Source of the DNA: JBEBGV01 sp040081265
GTDB lineage: Bacteria; Acidobacteriota; Vicinamibacteria; Vicinamibacterales; UBA2999
Length of the DNA stretch: 61,378 nt
Assembly: GCA_040081265.1 (NCBI GenBank)
Contig: JBEBGV010000026.1
Coordinates: forward strand, 1 to 61,378
Reading direction: 5' to 3'
Of this stretch, positions 8,329 to 17,100 are shown piece by piece; the first letter of the stretch is position 1, and each line of letters starts with the position of its first letter. The notes beneath the pieces were generated by a model. It had not been told where the DNA came from. It saw only the letters and a list, made by a program, of their open reading frames with translations, and ran no database searches. Made by a program: the position numbers and the translations under genes.

Positions 8329-9342
8329 TCAGCGATCCCGCGAGACGACGTAATCGGGGAGGAACATCAGCGCATCGCGTTCGGCGGACGCCGGGAAGGC
8401 GCAGAGAGCCTTCTTGGCAGTCTCGACAAACGTGCCCGCCATCCGGTACGCGTGGTCGATCGAACGCGCCTGGGCGAGCAGGGCGCGCAGCTCTCGCCAC
8501 TCCTCGATCGTCGCATCCTGCGTCGCCACGATTTTGCGAACCAGCTCGTCTGCCCGGGGTTCGCCACGCGCCAGCAGGTGAATCACCGGCAAGGTCATCT
8601 TGCCCTCGCGGAGATCGCCACCTACCGGTTTTCCGAGCACCACTTCCTCGCCGGTGAAGTCGAGGAGGTCATCCACCAGCTGGAAAGCCATACCGATGTT
8701 GAAGCCGTAGTCCCACAGCGCCTCGAGCTGTTCCCGCGATGCCGTGCCGAGCATGCCGCCGATCTTCGCGGAGCCGGCAAACAGGTAGGCGGTCTTGCGC
8801 CGGATGATGTCGAGGTGCTCGTCCTCGGTGAGATCGACCACACCGTTCTTGGTGAGCTGGTAGAGCTCGCCTTCGATCATGCGCAGCGTGACATCGCACA
8901 GCAGCCGGATGAAGTCGAGACTGTCCTGCGTCAGGGCCAGCGACATGGCCTTGATGTAGAGGAAATCGCCGAGCAGCACCGTGACGTCGTTGCCCCAGCG
9001 CGAATGCGCTGCCTGGCGTCCCCTGCGCAGCTCCGAGGCGTCGATGATGTCGTCGTGGACGAGGGTCGCGGTATGGATGAACTCGACCACCGACGCGTAG
9101 AGGGCACCGTGTTCGCCCGTGTAGCCGCTCATGCGCGCCGCCATCAGGAGCACGGCGGGGCGAATGCGCTTCCCTCCGCTGCTCTGGATGTACTTCCCCA
9201 TGGTGGGGATGAGCGCCACCTGGGACTGCACGTGCCGGGCAAACTCGCGCTCGACCGCTTCGAGATCTTCGCGGATCGGCAGAAACATCTGCGCGAGCGT
9301 CGCGTACGAGGGATTCTGAGCGGCCGGGTTCAAACCCGTCAA
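8329..9342 (-). CDS. Trans-polyprenyl diphosphate synthase (IspB/HepT family)
   Basis: A 337-residue all-helical prenyltransferase that extends farnesyl diphosphate with isopentenyl diphosphate to make a long prenyl chain, most likely the side chain of a respiratory quinone. The first aspartate-rich motif is LVHDDIID and the second is LVDDLLDF. The substrate-binding GGKRIRP lies near residue 56. The longest frame starts at a TTG (9342); an ATG at 9288 (MFLPIRED) is nearly as plausible, because neither has a clear ribosome site and homologues begin close to this point. Chain length cannot be judged reliably from the sequence. Confidence 0.9.
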   Translation of the reverse strand: MTGLNPAAQNPSYATLAQMFLPIREDLEAVEREFARHVQSQVALIPTMGKYIQSSGGKRIRPAVLLMAARMSGYTGEHGALYASVVEFIHTATLVHDDIIDASELRRGRQAAHSRWGNDVTVLLGDFLYIKAMSLALTQDSLDFIRLLCDVTLRMIEGELYQLTKNGVVDLTEDEHLDIIRRKTAYLFAGSAKIGGMLGTASREQLEALWDYGFNIGMAFQLVDDLLDFTGEEVVLGKPVGGDLREGKMTLPVIHLLARGEPRADELVRKIVATQDATIEEWRELRALLAQARSIDHAYRMAGTFVETAKKALCAFPASAERDALMFLPDYVVSRDR

Positions 9343-9408
9343 TCAGACCACACGACTGTCTGGGGTGTCAACGCGATCGGGTGAGCTAATCCGTGTGATG
9401 ACTTGGAG

Positions 9409-10188
9409 TTACGGCTTGAACAGGCGATCAAAATTGTGCCTGGCTGCTTCGGCAACCGTCGAGGTGCTGACGCCACGAAGCCCCGCGATGACTTCGGCAA
9501 CCACGGCCACATGCGCAGGTTCGTTCCGCGCACCACGGTGCGGCACCGGCGCCAGGAAGGGGCTGTCGGTCTCAATGAGCAGCCGCTCGAGCGGCAATTC
9601 CCGAGCGACCGCCTTGAGTTCTAACGCTTTGGGGAACGTCACAATGCCGGAGAGCGAGATGTAAAAGCCCCGGTCGAGCGCCTTACGCGCCATGGGACGG
9701 TCCCCGGTGAAACAGTGGAACACCCCGCCCACATCGGAGGCACTTTCCTCGTCGAGGATCCTGAAGGTGTCGTCCTCGGCCTCTCGCGTGTGAATGACCA
9801 TCGGCAGGCAGAGTCGGCGGGCCAGCCCAATCTGGGCCCTGAGGACAGCGCGCTGGGCCTCGCGTGGCGAGAAGTCATAGTGATAGTCGAGACCGATCTC
9901 GCCGAGCGCCCGTGTGCCGGGCTGAGCGTCGATGACCGCCTGCACCCGGAAGGCTGCCGACGCGGGATCGTCGGCAAACTTCCCCGCCGTGTGCGGATGC
10001 ACCCCCACCGAAAAACGCACGGCAGGCCACTGCTCGCCGACCACCGGTGCGCGAGCCACCTCGACCTCGTCGGTCGCCTCAAGGATAACCAGGGCGCTGT
10101 CCACACCGGCAGCGGCTGCGCGGGCGATGACGGCTGGGAGATCCTCGGTGAACTCCGGCCCGGCAATATGGCAATGGGAGTCGACCAT
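9409..10188 (-). CDS. tatD: TatD-family metal-dependent deoxyribonuclease
   Basis: A 259-residue TIM-barrel amidohydrolase-like nuclease. The metal ligands appear in order: DSHCH near the start, GEIGLDYHYD around residue 97, HTRE near 132, FHCFTGD near 157, and ETDSPFLAP near 206. Family members are 3'-5' exonucleases or DNA-repair and quality-control hydrolases in the cytoplasm. The gene lies 8 bp downstream of metG, the common metG-tatD pairing, and is probably cotranscribed with it. The ATG start begins MVDSHCH as in the family. Confidence 0.94.
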   Translation of the reverse strand: MVDSHCHIAGPEFTEDLPAVIARAAAAGVDSALVILEATDEVEVARAPVVGEQWPAVRFSVGVHPHTAGKFADDPASAAFRVQAVIDAQPGTRALGEIGLDYHYDFSPREAQRAVLRAQIGLARRLCLPMVIHTREAEDDTFRILDEESASDVGGVFHCFTGDRPMARKALDRGFYISLSGIVTFPKALELKAVARELPLERLLIETDSPFLAPVPHRGARNEPAHVAVVAEVIAGLRGVSTSTVAEAARHNFDRLFKP

Positions 10189-10196
10189 CGCGGTCG

Positions 10197-12185
10197 TCAG
10201 CGCACGCGCCAGCCGGAGTCCACCGGCTCAGCGAAGGCGACGAGGGTCGGCTTCCCGCCCTCACTGCTCGCGGCCAGCACCATCCCGTTCGACTCAATGC
10301 CCATCAGTTTCGCGGGCTTCAGGTTGGCTACGATCACCACCGTACGGCCGATCAACTGTTCCGGCGCGTACGCTTCGGCGATGCCGGCCAGGATGGTGCG
10401 CTGCTCCGCGCCCACCTCCACCCTCAGCTTCAGGAGCTTCTTCGACTTCGGGACTGCCTCGGCTTCGAGGACCTTCGCGGTCCGCAATTCGACCTTCATG
10501 AAGTCGTCGATCGCAATGCGCGCGTCGACCTCGGGTGCAGCGATGGCATCTGGTGCCGCCGGTGCGGGCGCCGCGCCAGGGGTGTCGGCCGGCGGGGGCG
10601 TCGCGCCCGCGCTCTGTGGGGTATTGGTGGACATCGCTCGCAGTTCCTCCAGGGTCTTTTCGATACGCGGAAATAACGGCTCGACCGCGCCGAGCCGGGT
10701 TCCAGGACGCAGCGTACCGGTCGCCAGTCCGTTCCACGGCTCCTGTTCGATGCCGAGCATGGCGCGGATACGCGTCGCCGCCGCCGGCATCACGGGATCG
10801 ATCAACGCGGCGATCACGCGCAGCGCATCGGCCGACTGGTACAAGGTCGAATCGAGCGTCGCCGCGGCGTCAGGGTTCCTGGCCAGGGTCCAGGGCTCTC
10901 GCTCGACGATGAACTTGTTGACGCTGCGAATCAGCTCCCAGGTGTCCTGCAGCGCCACCGTGATGTGGAAGGACGCAAAGCTCTCAACGACACGCGCGAT
11001 GGTCGTCGTCGCGGTGGCCGACAACGCCCGGTCAAGATCACCAGCGTCTGCCGGCGCGGGAATGATTCCTGCCCGATACCGATGCACCATCGTCGTCGCG
11101 CGACTCACAAGGTTGCCGAGGTCGTTGGCGAGGTCGGCATTGAAGCGCGTCAGGATCGCCTCGTCCGAGAAGTTGGCGTCCTGCCCGACCGACATCTCGC
11201 GCATGACGAAGTAGCGCACGGCATCGACGCCGAACACGGCGGTGTAGTCTTCGTACCGGGCGACGTTGCCGATCGACTTCGACATCTTCGCGCCTCCCAT
11301 CAGCCACCACCCGTGGGCGATGACGCGCCGCGGCGTCGGCAGACCCGCCGACATGAGAAACGCCGGCCAGTAGATAGCGTGCTGCCTGATGATTTCCTTC
11401 CCCACCAGATGCGTCACCGCGGGCCAGAACCGCTCAACCCGTGCCTCCGCGCCCCGGTCCTCCGACCCGAACCCCAATGCGGTGAGGTAGTTCGTCAACG
11501 CGTCGAACCACACGTACATCACATGGGCTGGATCGCCGGGAACCGGTACGCCCCACTTGAACGACGTTCGACTCACGGAGAGATCCTGCAGCCCGGACTC
11601 GACAAACGTGCGCACCTCATTCATCCGGAACGAGGGCTGGAGGAACTCCGGGTTGGCGGCGTAGAAGTCCAGCAGCGGCTGCTGGTACCGCGACAACCGG
11701 AAGTAGTAGCTCTCTTCCTTGAGCCGCTCGACCTTGTTGCCGCAGGTGGGACACCGTCCGTCTGCCAGCTGCGTTTCCGGGACGAAGATCTCATCGACGG
11801 TGCAGTACCAGCCCTCGTAGTCCCCCTTGTAGAGGTCGCCAGCCTTCGCCACGCGCGACCACAATTCCTGAGCCGCGCGGTGGTGGCGAGGCTCGGTCGT
11901 GCGGATGAAGTCGTCGTTCGAGATGGCGAGATCACTGCACATCTGACGAAACGTCGAGGACACCTCGAGGGCGAACGACGCCGTGGGCTGCCCGGCCTTC
12001 TGCGCCGCCCGCTCGACCTTCTGCCCATGTTCGTCAGTGCCGGTCAGGAAGAACACGTCGTCGCCAAGCAACCGGCGCGATCGGGCAATTGCATCGGCCA
12101 GCATCGTCGTGTAGGCGTGACCGATGTGTGGCCTGGCGTTGATGTAATAGATCGGCGTCGTGACGTAAAAGGGCTGCCTGGTCAT
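10197..12185 (-). CDS. metG: Methionyl-tRNA synthetase with C-terminal tRNA-binding domain
   Basis: A 662-residue class I synthetase charging tRNA-Met. The HIGH motif is RPHIGHAY near residue 18 and the KMSKS loop is AKMSKSIGN near residue 300. A zinc-knuckle insertion is visible (YCTVDEIF ... RCPTCGN). After the anticodon-binding helices, an Ala/Pro-rich linker (PPADTPGAAPAPAAP) leads into a C-terminal OB-fold tRNA-binding domain (DFMKVELRTAKVL ... VVIVANLKP) of the EMAPII/Trbp111 type, which usually dimerises the enzyme. The start at 12185 overlaps the larC stop in an ATGA, and the protein begins with the family signature FYVTTPIYYIN. Confidence 0.97.
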   Translation of the reverse strand: MTRQPFYVTTPIYYINARPHIGHAYTTMLADAIARSRRLLGDDVFFLTGTDEHGQKVERAAQKAGQPTASFALEVSSTFRQMCSDLAISNDDFIRTTEPRHHRAAQELWSRVAKAGDLYKGDYEGWYCTVDEIFVPETQLADGRCPTCGNKVERLKEESYYFRLSRYQQPLLDFYAANPEFLQPSFRMNEVRTFVESGLQDLSVSRTSFKWGVPVPGDPAHVMYVWFDALTNYLTALGFGSEDRGAEARVERFWPAVTHLVGKEIIRQHAIYWPAFLMSAGLPTPRRVIAHGWWLMGGAKMSKSIGNVARYEDYTAVFGVDAVRYFVMREMSVGQDANFSDEAILTRFNADLANDLGNLVSRATTMVHRYRAGIIPAPADAGDLDRALSATATTTIARVVESFASFHITVALQDTWELIRSVNKFIVEREPWTLARNPDAAATLDSTLYQSADALRVIAALIDPVMPAAATRIRAMLGIEQEPWNGLATGTLRPGTRLGAVEPLFPRIEKTLEELRAMSTNTPQSAGATPPPADTPGAAPAPAAPDAIAAPEVDARIAIDDFMKVELRTAKVLEAEAVPKSKKLLKLRVEVGAEQRTILAGIAEAYAPEQLIGRTVVIVANLKPAKLMGIESNGMVLAASSEGGKPTLVAFAEPVDSGWRVR

Positions 12186-13435
12186 CGGTGCGCTGTGTCG
12201 AGAAACGCCTTCGAGGCGGCGGCCTGAACATCCTTGACTGGCTTGCCGGACTCGCGGGCGAGCCGGAGACAGTCCTCGAACTCGGGCGCGGCGTTCAGGA
12301 TGACTCCATCCCGCCGCGCGACCTTGATCGCGACGGCACCGTATGGCGTATCCACCTGTACGGTCTCGCGGTCCAGACACTCTCGTGCCATGTCCCGGTA
12401 GCGGACTCCAATGGTCGTCGTCTCCTGAAAGATTCGATCGGTGTGCTTTCGACGCTCCTCGGGCCTGCAGATGACCGTCAGCAGCGTGCCGGGGCGATTC
12501 TTCTTCATCTGGATCGGCGTGTAAAACACGTCGAGCGCCCCGTCACTCAGCAGCCCATCCATGAGCACCCCGAAGATCTGAGGGTTCATGTCGTCGATCT
12601 CGGCCTCGATCACGGTAACGGAATGTGACGCGGCGGCTGCGTCGGCATCGCCAATGAGCACGCGCAGCACATTCGGACGGGCGTGGAAGTCGCGCGCTCC
12701 GGCTCCGTAGCCCACACGCTGCACGCGCATCGGGGGCACAGCCCCATAGCTGCTCGCATAGCTGCTTACCAGGAGGGCGCCGGTTGGCGTCACCAGCTCG
12801 TTCTGCTGCGGACCGGAATACATCGGCACGCCCTGCAGCAGTCGCAAGGTCGCGGGAGCCGGCACCGGGTAATACCCGTGCGCGGACGCAATCGTGCCAC
12901 TGCCAACATTCAACGGCGATGACACCACCTGGGTGACTCCCAGGTGCTCGAGTGCGTAGACGGAACCCACGATGTCGATGATCGAGTCAACCGCGCCCAC
13001 CTCGTGCAGATGCACCTCATCCAATGGCGTGCCGTGAATGGCCGCTTCCGCCTCTCCGAGCCGATGAAACAGTCCCTTGGCACGATCCCGCGCGTCTGGG
13101 CTCAGACCGGACCCGTCGATCAAGGCGTCGATTTCCTTCAACGAGCGATGACCCTGACTGTCCTGAACGTGCCCCTCGCCCGGACGCTCATGAGCGTGGG
13201 CGTGCTCATGGCGGTGTGTGCTGGCGGTCACCTTCTCCTGCTCACCTCGGACGTGGAACCTGGTCGCCGATACGCCGGCCCGCACGACCCGCTCAGTCCA
13301 GACCATGTCGGTGCTGATGGCGAGACGCCCGAGGGCATCCTGAACGCCTTCGAGCGGCACGCCGGCGTCGATGAGCGCGCCGAGGACCATGTCGCCAGAA
13401 GCCCCGGAAAAACAGTCAAAGTACAACAGGGACAA
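12182..13435 (-). CDS. larC: Nickel-pincer cofactor biosynthesis protein LarC (cyclometallase)
   Basis: A 417-residue protein that inserts nickel into the pyridinium bis-thiocarboxylate precursor of the Ni-pincer cofactor. The N-terminus YFDCFSGASGDMVLGAL is diagnostic. A histidine-rich loop (HRHEHAHAHE, about residue 74) fits nickel handling, and VHLHEVGAVDSIIDIVG and EAEIDDMNPQ follow. In some lactobacilli LarC needs a programmed frameshift; here it is one uninterrupted frame. The start is a TTG at 13435 preceded by a weak AGG, so the first residues are uncertain. LarB, LarE and a lactate racemase are not in the window, so the enzyme it serves is unknown. Confidence 0.92.
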   Translation of the reverse strand: MSLLYFDCFSGASGDMVLGALIDAGVPLEGVQDALGRLAISTDMVWTERVVRAGVSATRFHVRGEQEKVTASTHRHEHAHAHERPGEGHVQDSQGHRSLKEIDALIDGSGLSPDARDRAKGLFHRLGEAEAAIHGTPLDEVHLHEVGAVDSIIDIVGSVYALEHLGVTQVVSSPLNVGSGTIASAHGYYPVPAPATLRLLQGVPMYSGPQQNELVTPTGALLVSSYASSYGAVPPMRVQRVGYGAGARDFHARPNVLRVLIGDADAAAASHSVTVIEAEIDDMNPQIFGVLMDGLLSDGALDVFYTPIQMKKNRPGTLLTVICRPEERRKHTDRIFQETTTIGVRYRDMARECLDRETVQVDTPYGAVAIKVARRDGVILNAAPEFEDCLRLARESGKPVKDVQAAASKAFLDTAHR

Positions 13436-13463
13436 TTACTTCATCTTACCTGATGTCCCCTCC

Positions 13464-14159
13464 TCATCCCGGCAGCACAAGCCGCCCGCGGACCATGTAC
13501 CCAGCCTCCCAGAACGAGTAATACCGCTGGTCGGCGAGGATCAGGTGGTCGAGTACCTCGATCCCCATGATGTCGCCCGCTTTGAGCATCCTCGATGTCA
13601 GTTCCACGTCGTCCTGACTCGGAGAGGGGTCACCGGACGGATGGTTGTGGAAGAGGACAACGTGTGCAGCTGCCCCGAAGGCCGCCTCCCGAAAGACTTC
13701 CCGTGGATGCACCACGGTTGAATCGAGACTGCCGACAGAGAGGATGCGGACACGCATGAGCCGATGTCTCGTATCCAGCAGCGCGACACCGAACTGCTCC
13801 ACCGGCGCCGCACCGTAGAGAGGCAGCAGGTGCGCCGCAATCTCTCCGGGCGTGTGCATCCTGACGCGGTCCGCACCGCCACGAACCAGCGTCCGCCTGC
13901 CCAGCTCGACCGCAGCAAGAATCTGTGACGCACGGACCGCACCGACACCCGACACCTGCCGCAGGTCACCCTGCGTCGAACGTGTCAGTCCCTGAAGCCC
14001 GCCGGCCCGCTCGAGCACGTGGTTGGCGAGTTTCAGCGCGTCGCTGTCGCGCGAACCCGACCCGATGACCAGCGCGAGCACCTCGTTGTCGCCGAGTGTG
14101 CCGACTCCGCAGCGCGTCAACTTCTCGCGCGGACGATCGTGTGGAGAGAGCTCTTTCAT
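13464..14159 (-). CDS. radC: RadC-family protein (JAB/MPN domain)
   Basis: A 231-residue protein with an N-terminal helix-hairpin-helix region (LRQVSGVGAVRASQI, about 67-81). A C-terminal JAB metal-binding domain has the zinc signature FHNHPSGDPSPSQDD and an upstream glutamate in HPREVFREA. The family is widespread and of unsettled role; a repair function was proposed and later questioned. The start ATG at 14159 lies only 15 bp from the divergent start at 14175. The gene heads the minus-strand run larC-metG-tatD. Confidence 0.93.
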   Translation of the reverse strand: MKELSPHDRPREKLTRCGVGTLGDNEVLALVIGSGSRDSDALKLANHVLERAGGLQGLTRSTQGDLRQVSGVGAVRASQILAAVELGRRTLVRGGADRVRMHTPGEIAAHLLPLYGAAPVEQFGVALLDTRHRLMRVRILSVGSLDSTVVHPREVFREAAFGAAAHVVLFHNHPSGDPSPSQDDVELTSRMLKAGDIMGIEVLDHLILADQRYYSFWEAGYMVRGRLVLPG

Positions 14160-14160
14160 C

Positions 14161-14166
14161 TATACT
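14161..14166 (+). promoter_or_regulatory. Candidate -10 box directly before a start codon
   Basis: TATACT lies 8 nt upstream of the ATG at 14175, inside the 15-bp gap between divergent genes. No good -35 hexamer is seen at 16-18 bp. If it is used, the mRNA would have at most one or two leader bases. Confidence 0.4.
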
Positions 14167-14174
14167 CAGAATCT

Positions 14175-14753
14175 ATGTATCGCTGGTCGCTGCCAGCTTG
14201 CCTGTGCGTTGCCCTCTTCGTCACCGGTTGCGGCGAGCCCCCTAACAAGGAAATGGATCAGGCGCAGGGTGCGATCGACGCCGCCCGTGCGGTTGGTGCC
14301 GATCGCTATGCCGCGGCGGAGTTCACCTCCGCCACCGATGCGTTGACCCGCGCCAGGCAAGCCGTCACCGAGCGTGACTACCGTCTCGCCCTCAGCGACG
14401 CCCTCGACAGTCGTGAGCATGCCCAGAACGCGGCCCGCGAAGCCGCCGACACCCGCGCCAGGCTTCGCGGAGAAGTGGAACGACTCACCACCGAGGTCAG
14501 CCTGTTGCTGGAACAAGTCGAGAAGGTCCTGGCGGCCGCCGAGAAGTCCCGCGCCCCCAGGCACACGCTTCGTCAGCATCGGGATTCGGTCACGGCCGCA
14601 ACCACGAGTCTGCAAGAAGCGCGCACAGCGGTCGCCGCTGGCGACTACACGGCCGCGACCAACACGTTGACGGGCACAAAGGACCGGATTGCCGCCGTCA
14701 TCACGGCGATCGATACCTTGACCGCTGCGCAAACTCCGCGACGTCGTCGCTGA
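14175..14753 (+). CDS. Small helical lipoprotein (DUF4398-like)
   Basis: A 192-residue protein with a lipoprotein signal ending in VTGC (lipidated Cys19). The rest is long amphipathic helices rich in Ala, Arg and Glu, with pairs such as AEFTSATDALTRARQAV and VAAGDYTAATNTLTG. These resemble the tandem helical units of DUF4398 lipoproteins. It should be anchored to a membrane on the periplasmic side. The role is unknown. I chose the ATG at 14175 because the longer frame lacks a signal peptide and runs antisense into radC. It is divergent from radC and convergent with the transporter gene. Confidence 0.8.
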   Translation: MYRWSLPACLCVALFVTGCGEPPNKEMDQAQGAIDAARAVGADRYAAAEFTSATDALTRARQAVTERDYRLALSDALDSREHAQNAAREAADTRARLRGEVERLTTEVSLLLEQVEKVLAAAEKSRAPRHTLRQHRDSVTAATTSLQEARTAVAAGDYTAATNTLTGTKDRIAAVITAIDTLTAAQTPRRRR

Positions 14754-14789
14754 ACGACGTACGCGGAATCCGCACACCCGGTGCGGAAA

Positions 14790-16313
14790 TTAGAAGAGCA
14801 GCGGCCCCAGCAGCAGGACCACCACCGAGATCACCACAAAACCGAGGATGTCGAGGATGACCCCGAATCGCATCATCGACGTAATCGAGATGTACCCGGA
14901 GCTGTAGACGATCGCGTTGGTGGGCGACGACACGGGCATCATGAAGCCCATACTCGCCCCGAGCGTGGCACCCAGCGCTGGCTCGAGCGGGCGGATTCCG
15001 GCCGCCTGGGCGACGGCGATTGCCACCGGAACGATCATGTTGGCGGCAGCGGTGTTCGAGGTGGCCTCTGACAGGATGATCGCCGTGGCGGTGAAGAGGA
15101 TGGTGATGGCAGCCGTACTCTGGGACGGCAGCCACGCGGTGATCCCCTTCCCCATGGCCTCCGCCAGCCCTGTAGAGAACGCGAGTTCGCCTACGGCCAG
15201 CCCGCCACCGAACAGCAGCACGATCCCCCAGTCGATGTTGGACGCCTCGTCCCAGGTCAGCGTGAACCGCCGGGCACGCCAGTCCGTCGGCAGCAGAAAC
15301 AGGAGCAGTGCCCCGCAGATCGCCGCAACGCCTTCGGGCATGGCCTGGGTGTAGGCACGAGCGAACGCCGTATCATCAAGCCCCGAGACGGCAAAGAGCC
15401 CCGGCGCCACCCAGAGGACGATCGTCGTCCCGAACGCGATGAGCACGTTGCGCTCACCCGCCGACAGCTGCCCCAGCTTTTTCAGTTCCGCCCGAACCGC
15501 CTCCGTCCCTCCCTGGTGCATGGGCGTGCCCCTGGCGCCCATCAGATAGAGCACCGCGCACATCGCCACGAACATGATGAGGACCACCGGCACAGCCAGC
15601 GCCATCCAGTCGAAGAAACCGATGCGTGTCCCTCCGATTCGCTCGAGCATGCCGATGCCGATCAGATTGGGTGGAGTGCCGACTGGCGTTGCCATCCCGC
15701 CGATGGACGCCCCGAAGGCGGTGATCAGCATCATCGCCATCGCGAAACCCTGCCGCGGGTTGATGCGCCCGCTGGAGTGGCTCATCTGCCCGATGAGCGA
15801 CATCCCGATCGGAAAGAGCATGGCCGTCGTGGCGGTGTTGCTGATCCACATCGACAGCACGGTCGCCACGGCCCCGTACACCACCAGCACCCGGCCGGCG
15901 CTGGTGCCGACCAGTCGCCAGGAAAGCGCCGTGTAGGCAATGCGACGGTCGAGCCGATGGACGAACATTCCCTCGGCCAGCATGAAGGCGCCGATGAAGA
16001 GGAAGACCGTCGGGTCGGCGAAGGGTGCGAGCGCAGTCCGGACGGGCGCGACGCGCAGGATCACCGCCATCACCGGACCCAGAAGGGCCGTGGCCGACAG
16101 CGGGAGGGCTTCGGTCACCCACAGCACCATCATCATGGCAATGATGGCTGCCATCTTGTGGGCACCGTCCGCGATGGGGATCGGGGCAAGCAGGAGCCCG
16201 ATGAGCACAGTGGGCGCAAGGATCAGCCCGACCGTCCGGCGCCGCCGGTTGAACTGTTCCTCAGCCGGGGAGAACGTTTCTACGGCCTCCTTCGCTTTAT
16301 GCTGGGTCCGCAA
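14790..16313 (-). CDS. Sodium-dependent anion transporter of the DASS (SLC13/CitT) family
   Basis: A 507-residue polytopic membrane protein with about 11-12 hydrophobic segments. Both SNT-type substrate/sodium motifs of the family are present: ISNTATTAM near residue 165 and ATSNTAAANM near 425. The closing SSPTNAIVYSSG motif lies near residue 465. Family members import dicarboxylates, citrate or sulfate with sodium; which one cannot be told here. The TTG start at 16313 overlaps the 3' end of the dapF-like gene by 17 bp, so the two are coupled. The gene ends convergently with the DUF4398-like gene. Confidence 0.92.
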   Translation of the reverse strand: MRTQHKAKEAVETFSPAEEQFNRRRRTVGLILAPTVLIGLLLAPIPIADGAHKMAAIIAMMMVLWVTEALPLSATALLGPVMAVILRVAPVRTALAPFADPTVFLFIGAFMLAEGMFVHRLDRRIAYTALSWRLVGTSAGRVLVVYGAVATVLSMWISNTATTAMLFPIGMSLIGQMSHSSGRINPRQGFAMAMMLITAFGASIGGMATPVGTPPNLIGIGMLERIGGTRIGFFDWMALAVPVVLIMFVAMCAVLYLMGARGTPMHQGGTEAVRAELKKLGQLSAGERNVLIAFGTTIVLWVAPGLFAVSGLDDTAFARAYTQAMPEGVAAICGALLLFLLPTDWRARRFTLTWDEASNIDWGIVLLFGGGLAVGELAFSTGLAEAMGKGITAWLPSQSTAAITILFTATAIILSEATSNTAAANMIVPVAIAVAQAAGIRPLEPALGATLGASMGFMMPVSSPTNAIVYSSGYISITSMMRFGVILDILGFVVISVVVLLLGPLLF

Positions 16314-17100
16314 TCCACTGTCCTTCCATCACGACGTCAGCCCACCCGGTCAGGTACACCCCGTCGTCGAGCCATTCAACCAGTTGTGTCCCGCCTGGCG
16401 CCGCGACTTCCACAGTGCGCGCAGCGCCGCCGAACTGCGCGGCTGCCACAGCTGATGCGCAGGTCCCGGTGCCGGAAGAACTCGTAGGCCCTACGCCACG
16501 CTCCCAGATCAGAATGCGCACCCTGCCTGACGCCTCGACCTCGGCGAACTCGACGTTGGTGCCTGCGGGGAACATCGCGTGGGTAGCAAGCGCCTGCCCA
16601 ATTCGCCGGAAACGAGCATCATCGGGCAGCGGGCCGAGGACGATGCACTGCGGGTTGCCCATGCCAAGAACGACCGCACGAATGCGTTCGTCGTCGAGCG
16701 GAATCTCAACCTCGCGCAGGTCGGTTGGCACGCCCATGGCCGCTCGGAAGGAGTAGCGGCTCCCATTCCGTTCGAGCAGATCCAGTGTCTTCAACCCTGC
16801 CCCTGTCTCGATCACGACCTTCCCGCCTGCCTGGAGATTGAGCAGCTTCGCCATCAGCGCGGCCAGACAGCGCAATCCATTCCCTGAGAGCTCTGAGGGA
16901 CTTCCGTCCGCGTTGTACAGCTCCATCGTCGACATGCCGGGCCGCAACTCGCACAGGATGAGGCCGTCGGCACCGATGCCGCGATGACGATCACACAATC
17001 GACGAGCGAGGTAACCGGGGTCGCCCGAGGCATCGACTTTCGGGACGAGCAGAAAATCGTTGCCGTAGGCGTGAGCCTTGGTGACGAGCACTGGAGTCAT
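16297..17100 (-). CDS. dapF: Diaminopimelate-epimerase-fold protein lacking both catalytic cysteines
   Basis: A 267-residue protein with the two-lobed DapF fold. AYGNDFLLV is at the N-terminus, YNADGSPSELSGNGLRC is around residues 62-78 and WERGVGPTSSSGTGTC is at 199-214. In characterised DapF, one active-site Cys precedes GNG and the other precedes GTG/GSG. Here these positions are Ser72 and Ser209, read from TCA and TCC codons. Cys78 and Cys214 are the neighbouring non-catalytic positions. All other family landmarks are intact, so it is not a decayed gene. It may still be the lysine/peptidoglycan enzyme with altered chemistry, or a divergent member with another substrate. It starts at ATG 17100, sharing one base with the upstream stop (TGATG). 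Confidence 0.85.
   Translation of the reverse strand: MTPVLVTKAHAYGNDFLLVPKVDASGDPGYLARRLCDRHRGIGADGLILCELRPGMSTMELYNADGSPSELSGNGLRCLAALMAKLLNLQAGGKVVIETGAGLKTLDLLERNGSRYSFRAAMGVPTDLREVEIPLDDERIRAVVLGMGNPQCIVLGPLPDDARFRRIGQALATHAMFPAGTNVEFAEVEASGRVRILIWERGVGPTSSSGTGTCASAVAAAQFGGAARTVEVAAPGGTQLVEWLDDGVYLTGWADVVMEGQWIADPA

Noticed and set aside
9289..9342. The TTG start of the polyprenyl synthase as certain
   Set aside because: Neither this TTG nor the ATG at 9288 has a clear ribosome site, so the choice is left open in the annotation.
12186..12380. Extension of MetG upstream by 65 residues
   Set aside because: The added residues are out-of-frame LarC sequence. The ATG at 12185 gives the standard FYVTTPIYYIN start and an ATGA overlap.
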